Below, one piece after another: positions 9,752 through 18,010 of a DNA stretch of 64,000 nt (within the stretch, counting starts at the first letter, position 1; each line of letters starts with the position of its first letter). The stretch covers positions 62,001 through 126,000 of the forward strand of contig NZ_JACRVF010000006.1 in the NCBI RefSeq assembly GCF_014306105.1. Direction: 5' to 3'. The position numbers and the translations under genes were made by a program. Source of the DNA: Pontibacter cellulosilyticus (lineage in GTDB: Bacteria; Bacteroidota; Bacteroidia; Cytophagales; Hymenobacteraceae). The notes under the pieces were generated by a model, which did no database searches, was not told the origin of the DNA, and saw nothing but the letters and a program-made list of their open reading frames with translations.

Positions 9752-9763
9752 TATGTGTGCATA
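9752..9763. promoter_or_regulatory. Candidate MarR operator, distal copy
   Basis: TATGTGTGCATA is the imperfect second copy of the dyad at 9681, 71 bp away (about seven helical turns). The spacing and shared ends suggest cooperative binding, which is an inference. Confidence 0.4.
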
Positions 9764-9786
9764 CTACTTACGGGAATGATATAAAA

Positions 9787-9813
9787 AAAGCCCTCCCGAA
9801 TAGGGTGGGCTTT
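9787..9813 (-). terminator. Second terminator after the acyl-CoA ligase gene
   Basis: An 11-bp stem with one internal mismatch (AAAGCCCTCCC / GGGTGGGCTTT) is followed on the minus strand by TTTTTTTAT. It backs up the hairpin at 9874-9917 and insulates the marR promoter from read-through of the ligase gene. Confidence 0.8.
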
Positions 9814-9873
9814 AAACTTTTTTTGAAAAGCTTGCACAATTACCTTAAGTATTACATCTCAAACTGTTTCTTT

Positions 9874-9917
9874 AAAACCAGAGAGCCTTCTCATACTTAG
9901 GAAGGCTCTCTGGTTTT
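9874..9917 (-). terminator. Strong 17-bp-stem terminator of the acyl-CoA ligase gene
   Basis: The arms at 9874-9890 and 9901-9917 are perfect reverse complements with a 10-base loop. The hairpin begins 5 bases after the ligase stop codon and ends in TTTT. Confidence 0.9.
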
Positions 9918-9922
9918 GTAGT

Positions 9923-11683
9923 TTAGAACATGCTATCAATAACATTTTTGTAGTTACCGTAAATTACCTTGCGCTTGATGCTTAGCTTCGCGGTAAGCTC
10001 TCCGGTTTCAATCGTCCACATCTGTGGCAGCAACCTGAATTTCTTAATTGTTTCGTACTGAGCAAGCGTTTCGTTCGCCTTTTCGATTTCACGCTGAAAC
10101 TTATCGATTATTTCAGGCTTAGTGATCATTTCCTCGTCGGAAGTATACTTGATGCCTTTGTGCTGGCACCAGTCCTGCAGGCCGGCAAACGATGGCACTA
10201 TCAGTGCCGCAGCATACTTCTGCCCTTCGCCTACTACCATGGCCTGTTCGATAACCACAGACTCTTTTAGTTTATTCTCGATTGCCTGCGGCGCCACATA
10301 CTTACCACCTGATGTTTTGAACATCTCTTTTTTGCGGTCTGTAATTTTCAGGTATTTACCGTCTATCAATGTGCCGATATCGCCTGTATGGAACCAGCCG
10401 TCTTTATCGATTACCTCTGCCGTAAGGTCTGGCCGCTTATAGTAGCCTTTCATTACATGTGACCCACGGGTTAAGATCTCACCATCTTCCTCAGCGATTT
10501 TTACCTCTACTCCATCTATGGCCATACCTACTGTGCCTATCACGTTGTTTTCTGGCTCAAAGCGGTTTACAGAAATTACCGGGGATGTCTCTGTTAGGCC
10601 ATAGCCTTCCATTACCCGAATATTAGCCGACCAGAAAACGCGCGCCAAGCGAGGCTGCAATGCCGCACCACCTGATACTATCACTTTCACATTACCACCT
10701 AAAGCCTCGCGCCACTTGCTAAATATAAGCTTGTTGGCCAGTTCCAGTTGTTTATTATACCACCAGCCTTGATTAGCTTGCGTGTCATACTTCAAACCTA
10801 GTTCAAGGGCCCAGAAGAACAGCTTACGCTTCGCACCAGTGAGCTCCATACCTTTGGCTACAATTTTATCATATACTTTTTCGAGCAGGCGCGGCACTGT
10901 GGTAAATACATGCGGCTGCACTTCCTTCAGGTTATCGGCTACCTTCTCTATACTTTCTGCATAGTAAATAGACACCCCGATGCGCATGTATAAGTATAGC
11001 AGCATGCGCTCAAAAATGTGGCAAAGTGGCAAAAAGCTTAATGCTCTGTGCTCCTTGCCAACCGGCACGTAAGGCATAGTGCCTTTCACGTTGCTGATAA
11101 TGTTGTTATGCGTCAGCATTACACCTTTCGGACTACCGGTAGTGCCCGAAGTATAAATCAGCGTCAGGATGTCGTCTGGTTTTACAGCGGCCTTTAGCGG
11201 CTCCAGTTGTTGTACATCCTCACCTTCAGCCATGTTCAGCACTTCGCTCCAATGCTTGGCGCCTTCTATCTTGTCAAAAGTATAAATCTCCTTAACACTG
11301 TCTAAGCCTGCGGTTGCGGCACTCACTTTATTATACAGCGAGGCATCTGCCACAAACACCACCTTTACTTCTGCATCTTTAAAAATGTAGCTGTAGTCCT
11401 CAACTGTAATGGTTGGGTACATCGGTACGCTGATTGCACCGATCTGCTGGATACCAAAATCAGCAAATACCCACTCCGGGCGGTTAAAAGAAACAATAGC
11501 CACTTTATCCTCTTTCCCGATACCCAGTTTAAGCAAGCCAAGACTTACTTTATTGGCATAGTCTTGCACATCCTGAGTGCTATACTTTACCCAGTTGCCA
11601 TTTTCTTTTGCAGCCAGACAGTCAGGCTGCGGATAATTAGCCAGCTGATAAGACAGCAAATCAATTGTACGGGTTATCTCCAT
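9923..11683 (-). CDS. Long-chain fatty acid-CoA ligase (AMP-forming)
   Basis: A 586-residue adenylate-forming enzyme that activates fatty acids to acyl-CoA with ATP, feeding the neighbouring beta-oxidation operon. The ATP-binding motif YTSGTTGSPKG is at 177-187. MEGYGLTETSP and the HTGDIG hinge region with the following DRKKEMFKTSGGKY complete the family signature. It resembles FadD15/long-chain ACSL proteins, which carry an extended lid. It has its own terminators and lies upstream of the marR operon on the same strand, so it is probably a separate unit. The ligand for the MarR regulator could be its product (inference). Confidence 0.93.
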   Translation of the reverse strand: MEITRTIDLLSYQLANYPQPDCLAAKENGNWVKYSTQDVQDYANKVSLGLLKLGIGKEDKVAIVSFNRPEWVFADFGIQQIGAISVPMYPTITVEDYSYIFKDAEVKVVFVADASLYNKVSAATAGLDSVKEIYTFDKIEGAKHWSEVLNMAEGEDVQQLEPLKAAVKPDDILTLIYTSGTTGSPKGVMLTHNNIISNVKGTMPYVPVGKEHRALSFLPLCHIFERMLLYLYMRIGVSIYYAESIEKVADNLKEVQPHVFTTVPRLLEKVYDKIVAKGMELTGAKRKLFFWALELGLKYDTQANQGWWYNKQLELANKLIFSKWREALGGNVKVIVSGGAALQPRLARVFWSANIRVMEGYGLTETSPVISVNRFEPENNVIGTVGMAIDGVEVKIAEEDGEILTRGSHVMKGYYKRPDLTAEVIDKDGWFHTGDIGTLIDGKYLKITDRKKEMFKTSGGKYVAPQAIENKLKESVVIEQAMVVGEGQKYAAALIVPSFAGLQDWCQHKGIKYTSDEEMITKPEIIDKFQREIEKANETLAQYETIKKFRLLPQMWTIETGELTAKLSIKRKVIYGNYKNVIDSMF

Positions 11684-11852
11684 GGTGTTTTAGGTTAGAG
11701 TCGGTTAAGAAGTTTAGTTCTAATGTAATAAATATAGCAAATATGGCTATGTACTACGCATTTTAGGTATTTTTTTTCAAATCTGCCACGCCGGCAAGTA
11801 TAAATATTTGATAAAACTTATATTTTTAGGGTATAAAACCGACTTTTGATCT

Positions 11853-11880
11853 AAAGCAGCAGAAACGCTGCTTTTTTTAT
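11853..11880 (+). terminator. Terminator-like hairpin just upstream of the ureohydrolase-fold gene
   Basis: AAAGCAGC, a 6-base loop and GCTGCTTT are followed by a T-rich run. No plus-strand gene ends here: the next start codon is at 11909, and the divergent ligase gene begins at 11683. It could be an attenuator in the leader of the downstream gene or the end of an unannotated short transcript. Confidence 0.5.
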
Positions 11881-11908
11881 TATTTTTGGATTCTCCAGAT
11901 GTCATCAC

Positions 11909-13075
11909 ATGAATCTATCTATCTTTTTTGAGCCGCTAAACGAAGATGTCTTTGTAAAGCTAAGCAAGCCAAGAACATTAGGCGCCTACATAAACCGCTT
12001 TGTAAGCAAGTTCCCTGACTGGCGCGGGGCCGATATTGCCATACTTGGCGTTCATGAAACGCGTGGCCTTACCGGAGAAGAAACTATGGCTACCAAGCCG
12101 TCGGCCTCGCCGGCCAGGGCTGTGCGTAAAAAGCTTTATAGCCTTCTAAAGGGCAACGGCCGCTGCCAAATAGTGGACTTGGGCAACCTAAGGCCCGGCA
12201 TTACACTGGATGATACGTACCTGCGCCTGAAAGAGATAGTAGAAGTGCTTATTTCGCATAATACTATTCCTGTAATTATAGGCGGTACACACGACCTGGA
12301 ATATGGGCAGTACCTTGGCTACGAACACTTGGACCGCGTGGTGAACATGGTAACCGTAGACAGCAGCGTGGACATGACCGAAGATGCAGAGGCTACGGCC
12401 AATAAAAAGCAACTGCGCCAGATCTTAATGCATGAACCCAATTATCTATTTAGTCTGGGACAAATAGGCTATCAGTCTTATTTAGTAGAGCCCGAAGTAA
12501 TGGCAACGCTGGAGAAGCTGCATTTTGAATCTTACCGTGTTGGAGAAGTGCACCGAAGTGTACAAGAAATGGAGCCGGTAGTACGCGTGGCTGATTTGCT
12601 TACTTTTGATATATCAGCTATTCGGCACCAGGACGCTCCAGGTTATGAGCCGGCAAACCCATTTGGCCTGACAGCCGAAGAAGCCTGCCAAATCTGCTGG
12701 TATGCCGGCTTGAATGATCAGCTTACCTCGCTGGGAATTTATGAATACAACCCAGAGCTTGATAAGCGCGAACTAACCGCCATGACAGTTGCTACCATGA
12801 TCTGGTACTTTATTGAAGGCTTCTACCATCGTAAAAATGAAATAGATTTTAACAGCAAGCAGTTTACGAAGTATGCCGTAGCTTTTTCTGAAGACAACCC
12901 GGACCGAATGATCTTTTACAAAAGCAAGCACAGCGAAAAATGGTGGCTGGAGGTGGAGGCACTGAGCAGCGACAAGGGCAACCGGATTGTGCCGTGCAGC
13001 TACGAAGATTATTTGCAGGCTATAAAAGGCGAGATACCTAACCGCTGGATACTTACACAAGCCAGAATCGGGTAG
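11909..13075 (+). CDS. Ureohydrolase (arginase/formimidoylglutamase) superfamily protein
   Basis: A 388-residue protein of the arginase/agmatinase/HutG fold, in which a Mn2 centre hydrolyses guanidino or formimino groups. The first ligand motif is kept (IIGGTHD, His128). The usual DAHxD is DSSVD at 151-155, and the usual SxDxD is TFDIS at 232-236. Two of the six expected metal ligands are therefore Ser (positions 153 and 236). Formimidoylglutamase is the name such proteins may get automatically, but no other histidine-degradation gene is nearby. The substrate, and even catalysis, is uncertain. A cytochrome-b5-like gene follows after 4 bp, suggesting co-transcription. Confidence 0.8.
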   Translation: MNLSIFFEPLNEDVFVKLSKPRTLGAYINRFVSKFPDWRGADIAILGVHETRGLTGEETMATKPSASPARAVRKKLYSLLKGNGRCQIVDLGNLRPGITLDDTYLRLKEIVEVLISHNTIPVIIGGTHDLEYGQYLGYEHLDRVVNMVTVDSSVDMTEDAEATANKKQLRQILMHEPNYLFSLGQIGYQSYLVEPEVMATLEKLHFESYRVGEVHRSVQEMEPVVRVADLLTFDISAIRHQDAPGYEPANPFGLTAEEACQICWYAGLNDQLTSLGIYEYNPELDKRELTAMTVATMIWYFIEGFYHRKNEIDFNSKQFTKYAVAFSEDNPDRMIFYKSKHSEKWWLEVEALSSDKGNRIVPCSYEDYLQAIKGEIPNRWILTQARIG

Positions 13076-13079
13076 CAGG

Positions 13080-13340
13080 ATGGATTTACCGGAGTATACT
13101 TTACAACAGCTGGCATCACGCAATGGCCAGGACCGCGACGAAGTGTGGATAGCCTACAAGGGTGTTATTTACGACGTCAGGAAATCTCGGCTTTGGCGCG
13201 AGGGTAACCATTATGAGCACTGGGCCGGGCAGGATTTGACAGAAGAGTTGAAAGATGCTCCGCATACTGAATATGTTTTTGATAAATTTGAGGCAATCGG
13301 GCTGGTAAAGAACTCCGTTTACCGTAAGGGAACAGCGTAG
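13080..13340 (+). CDS. Cytochrome-b5-like heme/steroid-binding domain protein
   Basis: An 86-residue single-domain protein matching the small bacterial cytochrome-b5-like family: N-terminal YTLQQLASRNG, then the WIAYKGVIYDV strand-turn-strand typical of b5 folds. His residues near positions 44, 47 (HYEHWAGQDLT) and 62 (PHTEYVF) are candidate heme ligands. There is no signal peptide or membrane anchor, so it should be cytoplasmic. It starts 4 bp after the ureohydrolase-fold gene and is probably translated from the same mRNA. The redox partner is unknown, and heme binding is inferred from the family. Confidence 0.85.
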   Translation: MDLPEYTLQQLASRNGQDRDEVWIAYKGVIYDVRKSRLWREGNHYEHWAGQDLTEELKDAPHTEYVFDKFEAIGLVKNSVYRKGTA

Positions 13341-13387
13341 GCTTTGCCACACCATTATGATTGTTAGGGATACTTTTACTTTAAACC

Positions 13388-14263
13388 ATGATTTTAATTG
13401 CAGATAGCGGCTCCACTAAAACCGACTGGCGTTTAGTTACAGCTACAGAAACTTTCGGGCAGGTACAAACCATCGGATTTAACCCGATGTACCAGGAATC
13501 ACATGAAATTTACCAGGCCCTGCACGATTCACTGTTGCCACAACTACAGCAAAAGACCCCAAACGCCATATACTTTTACGGTGCCGGCTGCAGCTCTCCT
13601 GAGCGCAACAAACGTGTAGAAGATGCCCTTAAGATGCTCTTCCCAGCCTCTGAAGTACATGTAGACCACGACCTAATGGGAGCAGCGCGTTCTTTGTGCG
13701 GACATAAACCAGGTATTGCCTGTATACTTGGCACAGGTTCTAACTCCTGCCTCTACGACGGCAAAGACATCATAGACAATGTACCTTCGCTTGGCTTTTT
13801 GCTAGGCGACGAAGGCAGCGGGGCTTATATGGGCAAACTGCTGATCAGGGCATTCCTGTACCGTGAGTTGCCAGACGAGCTGGCTCAGTCGCTAAAGAAT
13901 CGTTTTAACCTGACCAAGAACGGTATACTTGATGAGCTGTACGGAAGCGCAGTACCAAGCCGTTATATGGCGTCTTTTGCAAAGTTTATGCACGAAAAGC
14001 GCCAGAACCCTGTAATCAAAGCCATGGTTTACGAGAGCTTTTCAGAGTTCTTCGAGCACCACATTACCAAGTATGACAACTTTGCCACACTACCGGTGCA
14101 CTTTGTAGGTTCCATTGCTTTCCACTTCTCCGATACCCTGAAGCAGGTGGCAAAAAAGTATGGCATAACCTTGGGCCAGATTTTAGGTACTCCAAGCGAA
14201 GGCATGATTCTTTACCACCAGGAGCTGCTCCAGGCTTTCGGCACGCCAAACAAAACAGAATAG
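13388..14263 (+). CDS. BadF/BadG-family amino-sugar kinase (GlcNAc or MurNAc kinase)
   Basis: A 291-residue ASKHA-fold kinase. The phosphate-1 motif ILIADSGSTKTDW is at residues 2-14, and the adenosine/phosphate-2 region GIACILGTGSNSCLYDG follows near the middle. These enzymes phosphorylate N-acetylglucosamine or N-acetylmuramic acid. The next gene, murQ, cleaves MurNAc-6-phosphate, so MurNAc 6-kinase activity (MurK-like) is the more attractive guess. The family motif alone does not decide between the two sugars. It probably works in the cytoplasm in cell-wall recycling. The gap to murQ is 41 bp. Confidence 0.9.
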   Translation: MILIADSGSTKTDWRLVTATETFGQVQTIGFNPMYQESHEIYQALHDSLLPQLQQKTPNAIYFYGAGCSSPERNKRVEDALKMLFPASEVHVDHDLMGAARSLCGHKPGIACILGTGSNSCLYDGKDIIDNVPSLGFLLGDEGSGAYMGKLLIRAFLYRELPDELAQSLKNRFNLTKNGILDELYGSAVPSRYMASFAKFMHEKRQNPVIKAMVYESFSEFFEHHITKYDNFATLPVHFVGSIAFHFSDTLKQVAKKYGITLGQILGTPSEGMILYHQELLQAFGTPNKTE

Positions 14264-14304
14264 CAGCATTACAACCCATTTTTATACTTTAGTTTAGCAT
14301 ATCC

Positions 14305-15129
14305 ATGTCTACTACCGAGTCGGCTTCTAACTACGATAGCCTGGAGCAAATGAGCATCCGGGACCTATTGGTTAACATTAACCGCGAGGACAAAACAGTA
14401 CCTTTAGCCACGGAAGCCGCTATTCCCCAGATCGAAAGGCTGGTAGAAGCTACTGTAGAAAGACTAAGCCTGGGTGGCAGACTGTTTTACATTGGTGCAG
14501 GTACAAGCGGGAGACTGGGTATAGTGGATGCCTCCGAATGCCCTCCTACTTATGGTGTGCCGCATGGTATGGTTATCGGAATAATTGCCGGCGGTGACTC
14601 AGCCATAAGAAAAGCTGTTGAGTTTGCAGAAGACGATGAAGCACAGGCATGGAAAGATCTGCTGCAACATGATATCACAGACAAAGACATTGTGGTGGGT
14701 ATAGCCGCCTCTGGTCGCACTCCTTATGTGATTGGGGGGTTGGAGCAGTGCCGTGCACAAGGTATAGCCACCGGCTGTATTGTGTGCAACACAGGCAGTG
14801 CTGTAGCGGCCGCATCCGACTTTCCTGTTGAGGTAATTACAGGCCCTGAGTTTGTAACCGGCAGCACCCGCATGAAAGCTGGCACAGCACAGAAACTGGC
14901 ACTGAACATGCTTACCACCTCAACCATGATAAAACTGGGCAGAGTGAAAGGCAACAAAATGGTGGACATGCAGCTGTCTAATGTGAAGCTGGTTGACCGC
15001 GGCACCCGCATGCTAATGGATGAACTTAAACTAAACAGGCCCGAGGCTGCTGCACTCCTGAAAAAGTTTGGCAGTGTACGCGCCGCCATGGAGGCTTATA
15101 AAAACGGGAGCAACAGCATAGGCTCATAA
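14305..15129 (+). CDS. murQ: N-acetylmuramic acid 6-phosphate etherase
   Basis: Cytoplasmic peptidoglycan-recycling enzyme that splits the lactyl ether of MurNAc-6-phosphate to GlcNAc-6-phosphate and D-lactate. The SIS domain shows YIGAGTSGRLGIVDASECPP with the expected catalytic Glu78 in SECPP. GIAASGRTPYV and the signature EFVTGSTRMKAGTAQK follow. At 274 residues it is slightly shorter than the E. coli enzyme (about 298). The upstream kinase gene can supply its substrate. A bidirectional terminator follows the stop directly. Confidence 0.97.
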   Translation: MSTTESASNYDSLEQMSIRDLLVNINREDKTVPLATEAAIPQIERLVEATVERLSLGGRLFYIGAGTSGRLGIVDASECPPTYGVPHGMVIGIIAGGDSAIRKAVEFAEDDEAQAWKDLLQHDITDKDIVVGIAASGRTPYVIGGLEQCRAQGIATGCIVCNTGSAVAAASDFPVEVITGPEFVTGSTRMKAGTAQKLALNMLTTSTMIKLGRVKGNKMVDMQLSNVKLVDRGTRMLMDELKLNRPEAAALLKKFGSVRAAMEAYKNGSNSIGS

Positions 15130-15166
15130 AAAAGCGGAAGTAGAGAATGTCTACTTCCGCTTTTTC
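15128..15166. terminator. Bidirectional terminator between murQ and the convergent gene
   Basis: A 15-bp perfect stem (15130-15144 with 15150-15164, loop GAATG) is flanked by A-run and T-run on opposite sides. It can therefore end transcripts of murQ on the plus strand and of the 15186 gene on the minus strand. Confidence 0.9.
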
Positions 15167-15185
15167 ATAGATTTATACTTCCTGT

Positions 15186-16250
15186 TTACTTAGTATCTGC
15201 AACAACGAAATTATCCATCATCACTTTAGCAGCCTCCTTGCTCGGCACCTGGTAATTTACCACCGACCAGGCATAGCCTAGTTTAAAGCGCCTGTCTTCT
15301 GTGTTGTACAGCACCTTCTTTTTATAGTCGTTAAATGGCTCCAGTCCCAACAGTTTTCGGTTAGCATCTATCGTTAGCAGTTCTTTTTCCGATCTTTTCT
15401 CTTCCAAGTAGCTATTCATACCATCCAGCGAGTTCTTTCCCTCACACGTACTGCAGCTAATTTTCACATACGCTTTAGAGCCATACTTGCTTCGGCCAAC
15501 TTGCTGCTCTATCAGGTAAGCCGCTGCCTGTGGACTTAGCCGCCCCTGTTTTACTGCCTCAGCCAAAACTTTAGAAAAGTCGTGGCCATTGCGGGCCTTC
15601 GTCTGTCTTTGAATGATAATGCTAAAGCGAGGCAGTTGTTCCAGTGTATCGGCTACACCGATTAAAGACTCTCCCGGATATCCATACTGTTCTACCCACT
15701 GCAGAAACTGCTTTGTATTGGCTACTTCTATTTTGCGCAACGTATCGCCGTACACGCGCAGGCCACCTTCTGCCTGCCTGAAATATTGATCACGGGCATG
15801 TAACTCTTCAAGGTCGGCGCGCAGATCTAGGTTAACCTGCTTCTCGTACTGTTGCCTGTACTTAGGATATTTACGCTTAAATTTTCGCCACTGCTTTGTA
15901 GTTTGCAGCGAATCAAAAACAGGTTGCTTTGCCAGGTAATCTATACTTATACCCTTTGCGGCCAGCTTCTCCAGACAATCAAGCGACTCATTTTTCTCCT
16001 TTAAAAGCATTGCACAGACAGCCGCATTGTAATAGTCGCGGGCAAAAGGCGTGGGCACTGCTTTAAAAGCCTGCTGATAATGAGAAAGTGCTGCGGCATA
16101 ATCCTTCTCAAGTATACTTATCTCTGCTTTATTGATAAGTGGGTGGTACGCTTTAGTATAATCGATATCGCCAGCCCTGGCGCTAGTTGCCAACAGCACA
16201 AAAAGCAATAGGACAAAAGAACGGGCAGCAGTTAAAAATTTGTTTCTCAT
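15186..16250 (-). CDS. Exported TPR-like protein of unknown function
   Basis: A 354-residue protein with a signal peptide (MRNKFLTAARSFVLLLFVLL, cleaved near ARAGD). An N-terminal helical region follows with TPR-like spacing (AEISILEKDYAAALSHYQQA and YNAAVCAMLLKEKNESLDCL). The C-terminal half, with GRLSPQAAAYLIEQQVGR, resembles the conserved part of Bacteroidota DUF6624-type proteins; this is from memory and tentative. It is probably periplasmic. No catalytic residues stand out. It has its own promoter region (200 bp gap upstream) and ends in the terminator shared with murQ. Confidence 0.8.
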   Translation of the reverse strand: MRNKFLTAARSFVLLLFVLLATSARAGDIDYTKAYHPLINKAEISILEKDYAAALSHYQQAFKAVPTPFARDYYNAAVCAMLLKEKNESLDCLEKLAAKGISIDYLAKQPVFDSLQTTKQWRKFKRKYPKYRQQYEKQVNLDLRADLEELHARDQYFRQAEGGLRVYGDTLRKIEVANTKQFLQWVEQYGYPGESLIGVADTLEQLPRFSIIIQRQTKARNGHDFSKVLAEAVKQGRLSPQAAAYLIEQQVGRSKYGSKAYVKISCSTCEGKNSLDGMNSYLEEKRSEKELLTIDANRKLLGLEPFNDYKKKVLYNTEDRRFKLGYAWSVVNYQVPSKEAAKVMMDNFVVADTK

Positions 16251-16450
16251 GGTAAAATAAAGGGTTTAGAGAAGCATCTTGCTTAATTAAGGCATAGGTA
16301 TAACGTCACTTATACGTCTTTGCTTATATTTTAAGGCAGTTTAAGTAAGATAAGTTTCATACTACAAATTTAGAGTTAAAGCTTCAACTTTGCCTGAGCC
16401 TTTATAGTACATTAACCAAATACCGGCCGCCCTTAGGTTACAAAGACATT

Positions 16451-17020
16451 ATGCACGATATAGAACCATTTTACAACTGGATAGAAAAGTACGTGGCTTC
16501 TGAGGATCCTCGCTCTCCCTTGTTTGGCGCAGAAAACAGCCTTACTTACTATACCAACACTATCTACGGATATTATATCCATCCGCAATGGGACGACATT
16601 GAGTCTGAAACACTCTTCCTGAAAATACTATATGCAGACTACGACCTGGGCTTTACTGTTATAGAGTTCATTGGTGAATGGAACGATGCCCTGAACAATG
16701 ACATCATGAGCTTGAAGCGCAATATTGTTGATCCTTTGGTATCTGAAGGTATAAAGTACTTTATACTTATCGGTGAAAATGTATTTAACTTTCACGGGTC
16801 CGATGACTCATATTACGAAGAGTGGTTTGAGGATATAGAAGAAGGATGGATAGCAGCTCTTGGCTTCCGAGACTTTGTATTAAGCGAAATGCGCAACTAT
16901 AACCTTGACTCCTACATCAACTCTGGAGGCAACTTAGAAGATATTTACTGGCGCACTTTTACACCGAAACGCTTGTTTGCTTTGGTTAACAGCTTAATTC
17001 AAAAAAGGCTTGGGCAATAG
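16451..17020 (+). CDS. Conserved protein of unknown function (189 aa)
   Basis: A soluble 189-residue protein without signal peptide or membrane segment. It is acidic and rich in Tyr, Trp and Asp (SDDSYYEEWFEDIEEGWIAA) with a regular alpha/beta look. I do not recognise a named family; the compact length and good codon structure say it is real. It is monocistronic, between a divergent TPR-like gene and a convergent lipoprotein gene. A weak 7-bp dyad (CTGGCAG/CTGCCAG) lies after the stop but lacks a good T-run. Confidence 0.8.
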   Translation: MHDIEPFYNWIEKYVASEDPRSPLFGAENSLTYYTNTIYGYYIHPQWDDIESETLFLKILYADYDLGFTVIEFIGEWNDALNNDIMSLKRNIVDPLVSEGIKYFILIGENVFNFHGSDDSYYEEWFEDIEEGWIAALGFRDFVLSEMRNYNLDSYINSGGNLEDIYWRTFTPKRLFALVNSLIQKRLGQ

Positions 17021-17211
17021 CAAAATCTAAAACTGGCAGAGTGATTATAATTTGTAGCCGCCCTGCCAGCTTCACTGGTTTATTTGTTATCTATTTCTCA
17101 GTCAATCTCCTCTTCTGTTTACTCTGCGGTCTCCCCCCTCTTCTGCTCCTTCTGTTATTGATAGACTTGCAGCCATCAGAGTTTTCATGTTGTAATTTCA
17201 TACTCTGGATC

Positions 17212-17448
17212 TTACTCTATTATTCTTGTAGTATCTAATTCTTCGGCCACTTCCTCGTTGTATTCTTGTACTTCCTCACCTAACTCTTCCCGTTCTTCTG
17301 CTATATCCTCTACATCTCCTTCTGCTCTCTCGTCGGCTAAGTCTTCAGCCTCTTCTACCACGTCTTCTCGCTCTTCGGATGGGGAGTCACAAGAGGTAGT
17401 AAAAGTAAATGCTGCGAGGGCAAAAAACATTAAAAACAACTTTTTCAT
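17212..17448 (-). CDS. Small acidic lipoprotein, copy 1
   Basis: A 78-residue protein with a lipoprotein signal peptide: MKKLFLMFFALAAFTFTTSC with the lipobox Cys at 20. The mature part is almost wholly acidic, with repeats of E-E-R, E-D and V-E-E. It should be lipidated and placed in the outer membrane. The acidic residues just after the Cys (CDSPSEERED) could act as a Bacteroidota surface-export signal (inference). It is the first of three similar genes within 1 kb on the same strand. Function unknown. Confidence 0.8.
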   Translation of the reverse strand: MKKLFLMFFALAAFTFTTSCDSPSEEREDVVEEAEDLADERAEGDVEDIAEEREELGEEVQEYNEEVAEELDTTRIIE

Positions 17449-17592
17449 GGTTTTATAGATTTAAGTTTCAAGATATATTGTCTTTATCCAAGGTAGTCTT
17501 ATACAGCCTTCTGTATTAACGCACTTTAGCATAGATATGTTAAAGTGGACCGCAAGAGCATAAGCAATTTAGCCATCAGCTTATAAAAAGCA

Positions 17593-17624
17593 ACAGCGGG
17601 CTAAACCAATGTCTAACCCGCTGC
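17593..17624 (-). terminator. Terminator after the second acidic lipoprotein gene
   Basis: On the minus strand CAGCGGGTTAGAC pairs with GTTTAGCCCGCTG over 13 bp with two G-U pairs and a 4-base loop, followed by TTGCTTTTTAT. Confidence 0.75.
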
Positions 17625-17645
17625 TGATTCAGAAAAATAATAGTA

Positions 17646-17825
17646 CTACTCGATCACAGTAGTATCTTCTTCTATTTCTTCCATATCATCGGTCATATCT
17701 TCAGCCTCATCTTCCATTTCTTCTACGGCTTCTTCTCTTTCTTCTGCTCTTTCTTCGGCTGGTGAGTCGCAGGAGGCAAACGCGAACAGTGAGCAAAGAG
17801 CGAAAACATACATTCCCTTTTTCAT
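17646..17825 (-). CDS. Small acidic lipoprotein, copy 2
   Basis: A 59-residue lipoprotein precursor: signal MKKGMYVFALCSLFAFASC with lipobox Cys19, then CDSPAEERAEEREE and a run of Glu/Asp/Met ending DTTVIE. A longer frame exists upstream, but the start at 17825 places a normal signal peptide at the N-terminus, so it is preferred. The first mature residues (CDSPxEER) are nearly those of the neighbour at 17212, which shows common ancestry. It has its own terminator. It is probably an outer-membrane lipoprotein of unknown role. Confidence 0.8.
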   Translation of the reverse strand: MKKGMYVFALCSLFAFASCDSPAEERAEEREEAVEEMEDEAEDMTDDMEEIEEDTTVIE

Positions 17826-17947
17826 ACTTATATGTGTTTTAGTTATTGGTTTCAGGTGAGGCACATTAATCTCTGCCACCTATTTCCCTTTTTTAGGAAA
17901 CACTACAAGTACGCTACCTATACAATATAGTTGTATGAAGATATAAA

Positions 17948-17980
17948 AGTAAAGGCCACCCTGTTTGGGTGGCCTTTACT
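17948..17980 (-). terminator. Terminator after the third acidic lipoprotein gene
   Basis: A 14-bp perfect stem (AGTAAAGGCCACCC / GGGTGGCCTTTACT) with a 5-base loop. It lies 30 bases after the stop of the 18011 gene. The T-content is built into the stem on both strands. Confidence 0.8.
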
Positions 17981-18010
17981 GCCTGGCCATGCGCCAGGAG
18001 GGTTTGTTGA

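Noticed and set aside
11881..11888. TATTTTTG as -7 element for the ureohydrolase-fold gene
   Set aside because: It overlaps the T-rich tail of the terminator-like hairpin and no -33 TTTG stands at the right distance; chance T-run match cannot be excluded.
17041..17238. Hydrophobic 65-codon plus-strand frame with a Leu run
   Set aside because: It overlaps the 3' end of the first acidic lipoprotein gene and reads low-complexity pyrimidine sequence; no promoter element is seen.
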